DNA of 64,000 nt from CAZOAR01 sp964577985 (lineage in GTDB: Bacteria; Gemmatimonadota; CAZMKB01; CAZNLH01): positions 9,302-73,301 of the forward strand of contig CAZOAR010000007.1 in the NCBI GenBank assembly GCA_964577985.1, written 5' to 3'. How positions within the stretch are numbered: the first letter of the stretch is position 1; every line of letters begins with the position of its first letter. This document shows positions 54,047 through 63,128 of this stretch, one piece after another. Below the pieces are notes generated by a model. That model saw nothing but the letters and a program-made list of their open reading frames with translations. It ran no database searches and was not told the origin of the DNA. The position numbers and the translations under genes are program-made.

Positions 54047-54280
54047 CTATCCCCCCGCCACGGGCTCAAAAAACTCGACGCTATCCTGGTCGCTGAGGGC
54101 ACTCGATCTCTCCGCCAGGACTCCATTAAGGCCCACTACCCAGACATCCTCTTCCGGCATTCCAAGCTCTTCAACGAGATCATCCACAGACGCGCCGTCC
54201 CGCAACGAAACCTCCGACTCCCTGTTGCCTCCGCCATATCTTTTCAGGCCCGCCTGAAAGAAAACCGTCACACGGATCAT
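54047..54280 (-). CDS. MoaD/ThiS-like sulfur-carrier protein
   Basis: 77 residues from the ATG at 54280, preceded by GGAGAG. Ubiquitin-like: MIRVTVFFQAGLKRY start, SVDDLVEELGMPEEDVWVVGLNG core and FFEPVAGG end with the Gly-Gly tail needed for thiocarboxylation. It is a second such carrier beside MoaD at 32.5 kb. It lies 25 bases downstream of an M20 hydrolase gene and near cystathionine beta-synthase. It may serve molybdopterin, thiamine or cysteine-type sulfur transfer; the sequence does not decide. Confidence 0.82.
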   Translation of the reverse strand: MIRVTVFFQAGLKRYGGGNRESEVSLRDGASVDDLVEELGMPEEDVWVVGLNGVLAERSSALSDQDSVEFFEPVAGG

Positions 54281-54305
54281 CCTGACTCTCCATAACGATG
54301 GCACA

Positions 54306-55538
54306 TTATCTCCCCTGACGCGCAGACGACAACGCCTTGACTCCACGGAGGAGTATTTCCGCGCCCACGAGCATGGCGTTCTCATCGAAGTCGAATCGCG
54401 GATTGTGATGGGAGATCTCGTGTCCCGACGATGGATCGTGCGATCCCACAAAGAAAAAACAGCCCGGCACCCGCTTGAGGAAATAGGACATATCCTCGGC
54501 CGTCATCTGAAGGCCCGGATCGATCACAGAATCCTCACCTACGACCATCCCGGCCTCTCTTCTCATGATACTGGCTACATCATAATCGTTTACGAGCGGC
54601 GGATAGCCCCACGTATTGTCGAGCCTGAACCTGGCGCCGTGGGCGCGTGCGATCCCACCTGCGACCTTCCTGATCAGTTCGGGGAAGCGCTGTCTCACCT
54701 CGTCGCTGAAGGCCCTCGTCGTCCCTCTCATCGAGACCTCTTCGGCTATCGCGTTGAAACTCCCCTCCCCTGAGATCGTGCCGATGGAGAGTACAGCAGG
54801 CTCGACCGGGTTCAGCGACCGGCTGACGATACTCTGAAGCGCGTCCACAATCCTCGCCGCCACAAGGACAGAGTCGACCGTACGGTGCGGATTTCCGCCG
54901 TGGCCTCCCTTGCCGGTCACTTTCATGTCCAGTATGTCCGCGGAGGCCATCATCGGTCCCCCGCGAATTCCGACCCTGCCGACCGGGAGATGGTTCCAGA
55001 GGTGGAGCGCCAGGATAAAGTCGACATGTGGTCTATCGAGTACGCCCGCCTCGATCATCGGAAGCGCTCCTCCCGGGCTCTCCTCGGCCGGCTGAAACAG
55101 GAACTTGACACCGCCTTTCAGACCACCACGGTAACGGGAGATCAGTCTCGCTACCTGGAGGGCGATGGCGACGTGACCATCGTGACCGCACGCGTGCATC
55201 ACCCCCTTCGTCTTCGACCCATATTCCCTGTTCCCTCTCTCCGTGATCGGGAGCGCATCCATATCCGCTCTGATTGCAACCGTCTTCCCCCTCTTCACTC
55301 CCTCCAGATAACCGCTGACACCGGTACCTGCAATTCCATCTCTGACCTCGTACCCCCATCTTCTCAGGCAGTCGGACACGATGGCCGCCGTCCGCACTTC
55401 ATCGAATGCGAGCTCGGGATGCCTGTGAAAATCGCGTCTCATGGAAACGAGGTCGACCCTGGCCGCCTTCACACCGCGTGAAAGTCTGATGCCGGCGAGA
55501 GAGTCTCTGCATGTCTTCAGGGAATCGCTACTCTTCAT
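54306..55538 (-). CDS. M20-family amidohydrolase (hippurate / N-acyl-amino-acid hydrolase type)
   Basis: 410 residues from the ATG at 55538, which has GAGGTGCCG just upstream; starts at 55559 and 55565 are possible. Zinc peptidase fold: RRDFHRHPELAFDE, VAIRADMDALPI (metal Asp), VMHACGHDGHVAIAL (His and Cys ligands), FQPAEESPGGA (catalytic Glu pair) and a C-terminal MTAEDMSYFLKRVPG. The dimerisation domain with GKGGHGGNPHRTVD is in the middle. Removes acyl groups from amino-acid conjugates. Lies between cystathionine beta-synthase and a sulfur-carrier-like gene. Confidence 0.94.
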   Translation of the reverse strand: MKSSDSLKTCRDSLAGIRLSRGVKAARVDLVSMRRDFHRHPELAFDEVRTAAIVSDCLRRWGYEVRDGIAGTGVSGYLEGVKRGKTVAIRADMDALPITERGNREYGSKTKGVMHACGHDGHVAIALQVARLISRYRGGLKGGVKFLFQPAEESPGGALPMIEAGVLDRPHVDFILALHLWNHLPVGRVGIRGGPMMASADILDMKVTGKGGHGGNPHRTVDSVLVAARIVDALQSIVSRSLNPVEPAVLSIGTISGEGSFNAIAEEVSMRGTTRAFSDEVRQRFPELIRKVAGGIARAHGARFRLDNTWGYPPLVNDYDVASIMRREAGMVVGEDSVIDPGLQMTAEDMSYFLKRVPGCFFFVGSHDPSSGHEISHHNPRFDFDENAMLVGAEILLRGVKALSSARQGR

Positions 55539-55589
55539 CGGCACCTCGGTATCCTCCATTGTCACGCGGACCGCAATTCACCGCAGCAA

Positions 55590-56978
55590 TCATCCGTTGC
55601 TGAGGAAATGTACAAAATCGAATTTCGTCAGTATTCCCACGGTACGCCCCGCCTCCTGCACGAGAATAGCGGGGGTCTTGCGACTGAACGACTTTGCGAT
55701 ACTCCTGAGATTGTCGTTGTAGTCTACCACGGGGAAGGGTTTGTCCATTTCTTCCCGAACCACTTTATCCATGATCGAGGGCTCTGAGATGATCTTGTTG
55801 AGCAGGCTTCCCTCGATTATGCTGCCCACGGGTTTTCCATCTTCCATGACCGGAATCTGCGAGACGTTTCTGTCATTCATAAGCGCCAGCGCCTCTCTGA
55901 CCGTCGTCTCAGGCTCTACGCAGATCAGAGTTTCCATTTCATCTCCCTTGTCATCGACAAGTATGCCCACATGCAGCCTCTCCGCCTCGAGCAGCCTGTT
56001 CTCTCTCATCCACTCATCGGAGTGGAACTTCGACATGTATCGGTCGCCCGTATCCGCCAGGACGAATACGATCGTCACGTCCTCGTCATTTATCTCCCGC
56101 GCTATCTGCATGGCGACAAAGGCGGCCGTACCGCTCGATCCTCCAACAAATATACCCTCTTCCCTCGCGAGCCTCCGCGCCATGTTGAACGACTGTTTGT
56201 CCGTGACGCTCCGGACATCATCCAGGACGTCCATGTCGAGGGCGCCCGGGATCATGTCCTCGCCAATCCCCTCCACCTTGTAGACACTCCCCTCACTCAA
56301 TTCCCCCGTATGGAAAAAATCCTTGATTATCGAGCCGACGGGGTCCGCTCCCACTATCTTGACGTCAGGGTTCTTCTCTTTCAGATACCTGCCTACGCCG
56401 GATATGGTGCCTCCGGTACCCATACCGGCGACGAAGTAATCGACCTTTCCGCCCGTCTGTTCCCAGATCTCAGGACCCGTCGACCGGTAATGCGTCTCCG
56501 GATTGACCTTGTTGAAAAACTGGTTGACATAGAAGGAGTTCGGCGTTTCCTCCGCAATTTTCTTTGCTGCATTCATATAGTTGGCAGGAGAATCCGGCGC
56601 GACCGCGGTTGGTGTGACTATGACATCCGCGCCGAGCGCCTTCAGCAGATTGATCTTCTCCGTGCTCATCTTGTCAGGCATCGTAAAGATTGCCCTATAG
56701 CCCTTTCTGGCAGCGACCATGGCGAGTGCCGCGCCGGTGTTTCCGCTCGTGGCCTCAACCAGTGTGCCTCCCGGCTTGAGGACCCCCCTTTTCTCGGCAT
56801 CCTCGATCAGGGTAATCCCAATCCTGTCCTTGAGACTCGAGCACGGGTTCAGGAACTCTGCCTTGCCCAGGACCCTTGTCCTCGCCCCATCGACGACGCG
56901 GGCCATTTGCAGCAGGGGAGTCCACCCCACAACCTCCAGAACGCTGCCGCAGAGATCCTTCTCCTTCTTAAACAGCAT
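55590..56978 (-). CDS. cystathionine beta-synthase with CBS domain pair
   Basis: 462 residues. Fold-type II PLP core with the Schiff-base K50 in NPCSSLKDRIG, the SGNTG loop, MGTGGTISGVGRYL and GGSSGTAAFV. Sequence details such as FTMPDKMSTEKINLLKALGADV match cystathionine beta-synthase rather than cysteine synthase. Two CBS motifs fill the C-terminus (about 340-460), as in the regulated enzymes. No N-terminal heme domain. GGAGGG before the ATG. With the gamma-family enzyme at 46.5 kb it can form a transsulfuration route from homocysteine or serine to cysteine. Confidence 0.95.
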   Translation of the reverse strand: MLFKKEKDLCGSVLEVVGWTPLLQMARVVDGARTRVLGKAEFLNPCSSLKDRIGITLIEDAEKRGVLKPGGTLVEATSGNTGAALAMVAARKGYRAIFTMPDKMSTEKINLLKALGADVIVTPTAVAPDSPANYMNAAKKIAEETPNSFYVNQFFNKVNPETHYRSTGPEIWEQTGGKVDYFVAGMGTGGTISGVGRYLKEKNPDVKIVGADPVGSIIKDFFHTGELSEGSVYKVEGIGEDMIPGALDMDVLDDVRSVTDKQSFNMARRLAREEGIFVGGSSGTAAFVAMQIAREINDEDVTIVFVLADTGDRYMSKFHSDEWMRENRLLEAERLHVGILVDDKGDEMETLICVEPETTVREALALMNDRNVSQIPVMEDGKPVGSIIEGSLLNKIISEPSIMDKVVREEMDKPFPVVDYNDNLRSIAKSFSRKTPAILVQEAGRTVGILTKFDFVHFLSNG

Positions 56979-57005
56979 GTTTTCCCTCCGTTCCTCGAGA
57001 TATCC

Positions 57006-59636
57006 CTATTTCAATTCCTCTTGTGCATCGTGCAGAAGGTTCAGCGCCTCGATAGGCGTGACTCCCTCGAGTTCAAGGTCTCTCAGCTTCTGCGCTATGC
57101 GCCTTTCCGTGTCCTCGAAAAGAGTCGGTTGCCTCACCCCGTGTTGCTCCCGATTCCTGTCCGGTATGTTCCCGATGGACCATCCTCTCAACCTGCCCGA
57201 CTCCAGATCAGCCAGTATCTCTCTCGCCCGAGCGACCACAACAGGCGGCAGTCCCGCGATACGCGCCACTTCCACTCCGTAGCTGCGATCGCTCTGACCT
57301 TCTTCGATCCTTCGGAGGAAAATGACCTTATCCTTCCATTCCTTCACAAGGACGTTGCAGTTCTTGACGCGGGGGTAGCGTGCCGCGAGCTCCGTCAACT
57401 CGTGATAGTGAGTGGCGAACACGGTACGGGCAGCCACCGGCGGGTGTGTGACCAGGTGCTCGGTAACAGCCCAGGCGATTGACAATCCGTCGAATGTGCT
57501 TGTCCCGCGACCCACTTCATCGAGCAGAACCAGGCTTCTCGGCGTCGCGTTATTCAGGATATTCGCCGTCTCGCTCATCTCCACCAGGAACGTGCTCTGG
57601 CCGCCCGCCAGATCGTCAACCGCACCGACACGCGTGAATATCTTGTCTACGATGCCGATCTCCGCGCTGCTCGCCGGCACGAAGGATCCCATCTGGGCCA
57701 TCAGGACGATCTGTCCTATCTGCCTCAGGTAGGTCGACTTCCCTGCCATATTCGGGCCGGTCAGAATAATTACCTGGTCTCCTTCGGAATCCAGAGTGGT
57801 GTCATTCGGGACAAATCGTTCTGCTTCGAGCAGTTGCTCCACGACAGGGTGACGACCATCCTTTATCGTTATAGAGCCGCTCTCGTTTACCACCGGGTGG
57901 CAATAGCCCCTCTTCTGCGCCACCTCTGCGAGGCCGGCCAGAAGATCGAGCTTCGCGATGGAACAGGCAAGATTCTGGATTGCTTCGACATGAAATGCGA
58001 TTTTTTCGCGGATATCGACAAAGAATTCGTGCTCAAGAGCGTTAGCCTTCTCCTCCGCACCGAGGATCTCCACCTCCCGCTCCTTCAGTTGCTCGGTAAC
58101 ATATCTCTCGCCGCCGACAAGGGTCTGCTTTCGCATGTAGTGGTCGGGAACCTTCTCGAGCCGGGACCTGCTGACCTCAATATAATAGCCGAAGACCCTG
58201 TTGAAACCGACCTTCAGTGACGAGATACCGGTACTTCTCCGTTCCTCCTCCTGGAGACCCGCGATCCACTCCTTTCCCTTCCCGGCAACCTCCCTCAGTC
58301 TGTCGAGTTCCGAGTTATAGCCTTCGCGTATTATTCCGCCTTCAATCAACGACGCCGGGGGATCTTCCACGATTGCACTCTCTATCAGATCCACCAGTTC
58401 TTCTGGTATCTCCATGTCTCCTGTGACGGCCCGTGTCCTCTCAATAGAGGCCCCATCCATTATGGCAGCGATCTCCGGGATCATACTGACCGAATCTTTC
58501 AGCGAGACAAGGTCTCGCGGTCCTGCCCTGCCGGAGGCTATCCTGGAGGAAACCCGCTCGAGATCGGAAAACCGTTTGAGTAGAGACCGCACTTCTCCGC
58601 GTGGACCGGAAGCCTCTCTGAGCTCCTCGACAGCAGACAGTCGCTCGCGTATTCTTCTTATCTCGATCAGCGGTTGAAGAATCCATCGTCTGAGGAGTCT
58701 GCCGCCCATGGGAGTGATCGTAGCATCGATTGCACCGAGGAGTGTCCCCCTTGTTCCCGCGCGCCTGAGAGGGCGGAGAAGTTCCAGGTTCTCGATGGTT
58801 TTCCGGTCGAGGATCATCGATTCAGCAGTGTCATACCGCCTGAGGGCTTTTATCTGATTCAGGCCTCCGGGCTGCACCGCTCCAATATATGCCAGGAGTG
58901 CCCCGGCGGCGGATACACCCGATTTCATTTCCGCGCAGCCATAGCCGTCGAGCGTCACCACGCCAAGATGACGTTTCAGCGTCTCGTGGGCGGTATCGTA
59001 TCCAAACGCCCAGTCCTGGAACGTCGTGACAGACAATTGAAGCGCCGCCATACCACAAGGATCGCCCGCGGCGTCTTCGGGCATGACGGTTTCCGCCGGA
59101 TCCACCCGGGCCAGCTCGTCCTTCATCTCTTCGGGGGCAAGCTCCGTCACACGGAACTCCCCCGTCGTGAGATCAACGTATGACAGTCCCCACCTGTCGC
59201 CGCGGGGATAGACCGCCGCCAGATAGTTGTTTATCTTCGTTGAGAGGAGACCCGGGGCCATGACCGTTCCAGGCGTAATCACCTCGACGACTTCGCGTTT
59301 CACGATACCTTTCGCCGTGCGCGGGTCTTCAACCTGCTCACAAATCGCGACCCTCTGACCCGATTTGACCAGCCTGTTGACGTACTCCTCCATCGCCTTC
59401 ACCGGAATACCCGCCAGCGGCACCTTGCCGGCCTTCCCACTGTTTCGAGACGTCAGGGCTATCCCCAGTATCTCGGCCCCGAGCCTGGCATCCTCACAGA
59501 ACATCTCGTAGAAGTCGCCCATTCTGAACAACAGGATAGAATCACGGTACCGCTCCTTGATGGCGTGGTATTGCCGCATCAAGGGTGTTCCCTTATCTTG
59601 GTTCCTGTTTTTGTTTTTCAACGATTGCTGTGCCAT
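57006..59636 (-). CDS. mutS: DNA mismatch repair protein MutS
   Basis: 876 residues, normal length. Mismatch-binding domain with the F-x-E motif in LLFRMGDFYEMF, then connector, core and clamp (VFGYYIEVSRSRLEKVP). The ATPase has P-loop LTGPNMAGKSTYLRQIG, VLLDEVGRGTSTFDG (Walker B) and ATHYHELTEL. The C-terminal dimerisation helix-turn-helix ends HDAQEELK. The start region overlaps the SPOR gene end by 44 bases. It belongs to the holA-SPOR-mutS run. Confidence 0.97.
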   Translation of the reverse strand: MAQQSLKNKNRNQDKGTPLMRQYHAIKERYRDSILLFRMGDFYEMFCEDARLGAEILGIALTSRNSGKAGKVPLAGIPVKAMEEYVNRLVKSGQRVAICEQVEDPRTAKGIVKREVVEVITPGTVMAPGLLSTKINNYLAAVYPRGDRWGLSYVDLTTGEFRVTELAPEEMKDELARVDPAETVMPEDAAGDPCGMAALQLSVTTFQDWAFGYDTAHETLKRHLGVVTLDGYGCAEMKSGVSAAGALLAYIGAVQPGGLNQIKALRRYDTAESMILDRKTIENLELLRPLRRAGTRGTLLGAIDATITPMGGRLLRRWILQPLIEIRRIRERLSAVEELREASGPRGEVRSLLKRFSDLERVSSRIASGRAGPRDLVSLKDSVSMIPEIAAIMDGASIERTRAVTGDMEIPEELVDLIESAIVEDPPASLIEGGIIREGYNSELDRLREVAGKGKEWIAGLQEEERRSTGISSLKVGFNRVFGYYIEVSRSRLEKVPDHYMRKQTLVGGERYVTEQLKEREVEILGAEEKANALEHEFFVDIREKIAFHVEAIQNLACSIAKLDLLAGLAEVAQKRGYCHPVVNESGSITIKDGRHPVVEQLLEAERFVPNDTTLDSEGDQVIILTGPNMAGKSTYLRQIGQIVLMAQMGSFVPASSAEIGIVDKIFTRVGAVDDLAGGQSTFLVEMSETANILNNATPRSLVLLDEVGRGTSTFDGLSIAWAVTEHLVTHPPVAARTVFATHYHELTELAARYPRVKNCNVLVKEWKDKVIFLRRIEEGQSDRSYGVEVARIAGLPPVVVARAREILADLESGRLRGWSIGNIPDRNREQHGVRQPTLFEDTERRIAQKLRDLELEGVTPIEALNLLHDAQEELK

Positions 59637-60513
59637 AGCCTTTATCTTTCAGCCTCGCCGCTGTCGCCGCGGCAGTCTCCCGGTCCGCGAAACCATCAAG
59701 AACCACCCTGTGAACGATACCGTTGTCGAGCCTGGCCTCATGGACGCTCGCCTCGAATCCCGACCTGCCCAGGTCTTCCGCGAGAATCTCCGCATTCTCC
59801 CGTGAGGAGAACGAAGCCACCTGCACCAGGAATTCACCTTCCCGGGAGGCTGCGCCCTCCTCAGGGTTGTCTGCGGATCCCGAATCGGTCGCCGGCCGGA
59901 GCTCGGTTCTTTCCTCACCCTGTCCCTTCGCCAGGTCGCTGCCTGCACTGCGGAGCCTTTCGCTCAAGAGGCTCGACAGTGGATGCCCTGGAAATGAGCG
60001 GTAAAACCTCTCGAAGTATTCGCGCGCGTCCGTGGACTTCCCGTCCCGGAGATAAGCCTCGCCGATCCAGAAGAGGTAACGCCCTGCCAGGTCTCCGCCT
60101 GCGGTGCCCGCAGCATTCAGCTCTTTCAATCCCCCCTGCAATTCCAGCAGAGATGCCGTTGCCTCACCCCTTGACAGGTGTGTCCTGCCCAGCCACAGCC
60201 TCGCTTCTCCGGTCAGCGGCGAGGCCGGGTATTGCTTCAGCAGGTTCCTCAGGTGATACTCTGCTCCGGCATAGTCCTTCTTGAAGAACCTGTAGAGTGC
60301 AAGCCTCATCAATGCCTTATCCCCATCCTTTTCTCCGCTCCCGGTCGCTGCAATCTCCCCGTATCGTATCTCCGCCACTTCTCCGACCTTCTCGTGGAGC
60401 AGATCCTTATATGTCTTCTCACTATCTTCAGCCTGCGCCCGGGCGAGGTTCGTTGCCATCATGACTGCAAGGACAACGGTTTTCGCCACCCGGAGGCCCA
60501 CTCTCACGGTCAT
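59593..60513 (-). CDS. TPR/SPOR-domain envelope protein
   Basis: 306 residues. Signal peptide (about 1-28, ending ARAQA). The middle (about 60-200) has TPR-like helices such as AGAEYHLRNLLKQYPASPL and ARLWLGRTHLSRGEA. The C-terminal SPOR domain (about 225-302), with EFLVQVASFSSRENAEILA and RVVLDGFADRETA, binds denuded glycan strands of peptidoglycan at division or remodelling sites. GGGAGA before the ATG; its start overlaps the holA stop in an ATGA. Confidence 0.9.
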   Translation of the reverse strand: MTVRVGLRVAKTVVLAVMMATNLARAQAEDSEKTYKDLLHEKVGEVAEIRYGEIAATGSGEKDGDKALMRLALYRFFKKDYAGAEYHLRNLLKQYPASPLTGEARLWLGRTHLSRGEATASLLELQGGLKELNAAGTAGGDLAGRYLFWIGEAYLRDGKSTDAREYFERFYRSFPGHPLSSLLSERLRSAGSDLAKGQGEERTELRPATDSGSADNPEEGAASREGEFLVQVASFSSRENAEILAEDLGRSGFEASVHEARLDNGIVHRVVLDGFADRETAAATAARLKDKGYGTAIVEKQKQEPR

Positions 60514-61547
60514 TTCATTCTCCCGCCCGCGAGCCCGTTCACCATTTCGGCAAGGCTCCTGGAAAAGACTGGTTCTATGTCGCCTCCACGTGATCTCGCC
60601 ACTATATCGAGCTCGAAAAGGGAATTGAGGATCATGTGATATTCATCGCCATTGAAGCTCACGGCCTTTGACAGGTAGTTTCTCAAGGCCCACTTCTTCA
60701 GGTTGAGCCGTCTCCCGATCTCGACGCCATCCACTCCCGCGTCGATCAGGTTGCGGCACCACGCCATTCGTATCATGTTGTACCAGAGGGCCCCCACTAT
60801 CTGCACGGGTTTCTCTCCCGATACCAGCAGGTCGTGCAGGATTCTCTGCGTATCATCCCCGTCACGCCGGTTCATTGCGTCGGCCAGTCCCCAGACGTCC
60901 ACATTGCCACCACGACTGATCACCGTGTTGACCTCTGCGGTGCCGGCTTTTCCTCCTTCCGCAACAAAGAGAGATAGCTTCTCCAATTCGTTGCGCACCG
61001 CGTTCAGGTCTCCCTCCGTCACGACAAGTACCCTGTCAAGAGCGGCTTCGTCCATCTGGAAGCCCAGTTTTTCTGCTATCTCACGCGCCCGCTTCCGTAG
61101 TTCCGCTTCACGCGGCGGAGAGAAATCTACCGAACTAGTCAACTTTTCCAGCCTTGCAAGGAAGACTCCGCCCTTTTTCTTGAGCTGCCACCGAGCCAGA
61201 TCCGTACACATCACCAGGTATGCTTCCTCGGGCGGGGCACTCACAAAGTCGAGCAGGCCGCTTCTGCAGGCCTTGTTGAGGCCTTCTACTCGCTGGATAA
61301 CGATGAGTTTGCGTTCTTCAAAGAGTGGGATTGTGAAGAGTTGAGCTGCGAGTTCCTGCGCGGAGATCTCATCGCTCCGCACCCGGATAACGGCAAGAGA
61401 GCCGTTGCAGGATGCGCTGTGGGTAGACTCGATTTCGCCTATCGTTTCTTCCTTGCGATCTTTATCCTGGCCACTGAAGAGATAGGCCTTATCGAACGTC
61501 CCCTTCTTGATATGTGATTTTAGATCCCGGTAGTTGTTTGCGGACAA
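60510..61547 (-). CDS. holA: DNA polymerase III subunit delta
   Basis: 345 residues from the TTG at 61547, which has GGAGGGAG ten bases upstream and yields the expected N-terminus LSANNYRDLKSHIKKGTF; a TTG at 61610 gives 21 extra residues. Clamp-loader subunit: KAYLFSGQDKDRKEE, the FEERKLIVIQRVEGL strand region, FDFSPP-like linker and domain III with WGLADAMNRRDGDDTQRILHDLL. Typical low similarity but clear order of motifs. Coupled to the SPOR gene by 4 bases, with a strong promoter upstream. Confidence 0.92.
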   Translation of the reverse strand: MSANNYRDLKSHIKKGTFDKAYLFSGQDKDRKEETIGEIESTHSASCNGSLAVIRVRSDEISAQELAAQLFTIPLFEERKLIVIQRVEGLNKACRSGLLDFVSAPPEEAYLVMCTDLARWQLKKKGGVFLARLEKLTSSVDFSPPREAELRKRAREIAEKLGFQMDEAALDRVLVVTEGDLNAVRNELEKLSLFVAEGGKAGTAEVNTVISRGGNVDVWGLADAMNRRDGDDTQRILHDLLVSGEKPVQIVGALWYNMIRMAWCRNLIDAGVDGVEIGRRLNLKKWALRNYLSKAVSFNGDEYHMILNSLFELDIVARSRGGDIEPVFSRSLAEMVNGLAGGRMK

Positions 61548-61654
61548 GAATCGGGTCTCCCTCCAGGGAGTCTGGTCAAAAGATAATCCGGCAAGGACAG
61601 GCTTATCCAATACGAATCGAGGGTTGACGCACCCCCTACAGCAGGTATGAGTTG

Positions 61655-61683
61655 AGTATAGTACAGTATCAAAAGTTTGTCAA
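61655..61683 (-). promoter_or_regulatory. sigma-70 promoter of the holA-SPOR-mutS unit
   Basis: Minus-strand TTGACA (61683-61678), 17-base spacer and TATACT (61660-61655, five of six). It leaves a leader of about 100 bases to the TTG at 61547. Confidence 0.85.
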
Positions 61684-61740
61684 CAATTAGGTGCCTGGCG
61701 TTTCACCGGCATTACCCGGGCGCAGGGGCGTCAAATGTCT

Positions 61741-61897
61741 CTCTTGTTTCCGGGACGTGTTTTTGACCCGTTCTAACGCTCCGGGTCGCGAGCTACGCGG
61801 AACTCGACCTGCGGTCTCAAGTAGTTGCGGCGCGTCCCTGCGGGATCGTTCGCCCTCGCGAAGACAGCTCCCCGGAAAAACTCTGCTTGCGCAAGAG
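61741..61897. repeat. large imperfect palindromic / structured element
   Basis: The ends are complementary: CTCTTG (61741-61746) with CAAGAG (61892-61897), and TTTCCGGG (61747-61754) with CCCGGAAA (61871-61878). Inside lie GACCCG/CGGGTC (61765-61770 with 61782-61787), GACC/GGTC around 61806-61816 and an alternative stem GGGACGTG/CGCGTCCC (61752-61759 with 61831-61838). No coding frame explains it. It looks like an interspersed structured repeat or RNA element of unknown type. Confidence 0.5.
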
Positions 61898-62086
61898 AAA
61901 CACGTGACGCTACGGACTACTGACAGCACTCCGTATACTCAATATCCGGGTGCCGTTTCGACAGTCATGATGAATGCGCTGAAAAACCGGGGAAACTCCA
62001 GATAAGTGCGGGTCCGCTCGTCAGGGCTTGCTGATTGACATGAACCGTTCACCCTGTTGCGGGTTCGATACGGAAGACATGCGACG
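61898..62086. other. remainder of the intergenic region
   Basis: Together with the promoter and the palindromic element this is a 539-base gap between holA and the PDZ anti-sigma gene. Nothing further was recognised. Confidence 0.4.
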
Positions 62087-63034
62087 CTACAGGTTCACGT
62101 AAAGCTCTATCAGCCTTCCCTGCCGGTAGACCTGAACGCTCTTTGTCTGGTAGGAGAACGATTGTACGAGGTGTGCCAGGCCTCCCGGCGCTTCGACCGG
62201 TATATTGTCGAGCGCCACGATTGTATCGCCCGCGAGGATCCCTGCGATATGCGCCGGTGTCAACTGCTTGACGCTGAGCACCCTCAACCCCTTCCTGACC
62301 TCCCCTGCCTTCTCTCCGCTCACTTGAAATTCAACCGGGATAACAGAGACACCCAGTTCCATATAGCGGGAACTCTCCGAGGCGACGTGGTTGCCCGTCG
62401 CGAACGATGAACCGGTCGAGACCCTTAGCGGGAACACACTGTTGTTGCCCCGCATCCCATCCATCCTGATTCCCCTGTTCGCGAAATCGTTGCGCGCAAG
62501 GGCACCCGTCGTCGGTTCAACAAAGACCCGCCACATATTGTTGCGGACAAACTTCTCATCCCAGTCTCGTCTGTTGCCCTGGACTACAACGTTGGGTGGG
62601 GTAGATGCCACTGCGGCTTTCGCACCGACTTCTTCGGCACCGGCCTCCTCCTGAGTCTCCGGACTAACCGCAGTCAAACGGAAGGGTCCTTCACCAGGCT
62701 GGTATCGCGATGATATAAAGAACGCGGCGAAAAAGAAGAGTGCGGAGGCTGACAGAGTGGGGACCATTCCCTGGACGAGCCCAGTGGTCCTGCTCTTCCG
62801 TCTCGTGCTCTCCTTCAGATGAAGAAGACGATGCTGCAACCTGAGATAGAAATCGTCGGAGAGCTTTTCCCCGGCAATCCCGCGATAGGCCAGCAGGCCG
62901 TCGGAAAGAATTCTCTGGTAGGCGCTGCACCGATCACAATTCTCAAGGTGCCTGCTTATCTCGCCCCGCTTCGTCTTCCTCAATTCACCATCGATAAAGT
63001 CTGAGTATCGTGCAAGAACTTCCCTGCACTCCAT
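62087..63034 (-). CDS. zinc-finger anti-sigma factor fused to a PDZ domain
   Basis: 315 residues. N-terminal ZAS zinc site C3-H29-C33-C36 (MECREVL ... RHLENCDRC), the anti-sigma module. One membrane helix (about 88-108, ASALFFFAAFFISS) sends the rest to the periplasm. A linker and then a PDZ-like domain (about 235-315) follow, with KGLRVLSVKQLTPAHIAGILAGDTIVALD (quoted in parts: TPAHIAGILAGDTIV). A periplasmic PDZ on an anti-sigma factor suggests sensing of misfolded peptides or control of proteolysis (inference). Lies 94 bases after the ECF sigma gene. Confidence 0.9.
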   Translation of the reverse strand: MECREVLARYSDFIDGELRKTKRGEISRHLENCDRCSAYQRILSDGLLAYRGIAGEKLSDDFYLRLQHRLLHLKESTRRKSRTTGLVQGMVPTLSASALFFFAAFFISSRYQPGEGPFRLTAVSPETQEEAGAEEVGAKAAVASTPPNVVVQGNRRDWDEKFVRNNMWRVFVEPTTGALARNDFANRGIRMDGMRGNNSVFPLRVSTGSSFATGNHVASESSRYMELGVSVIPVEFQVSGEKAGEVRKGLRVLSVKQLTPAHIAGILAGDTIVALDNIPVEAPGGLAHLVQSFSYQTKSVQVYRQGRLIELYVNL

Positions 63035-63128
63035 TTTTACATGCTCCTCACAATAAATGTGCTTTAGACGACTCCTGTCCTGTGTAACAAGGCTCCCATC
63101 ATCACGACGTCAAAGGTTGTGCCTTCTC

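Noticed and set aside
55971..57482. 503-codon open frame on the plus strand
   Set aside because: It lies antisense to cystathionine beta-synthase and mutS, both secure, and has no recognisable domain.
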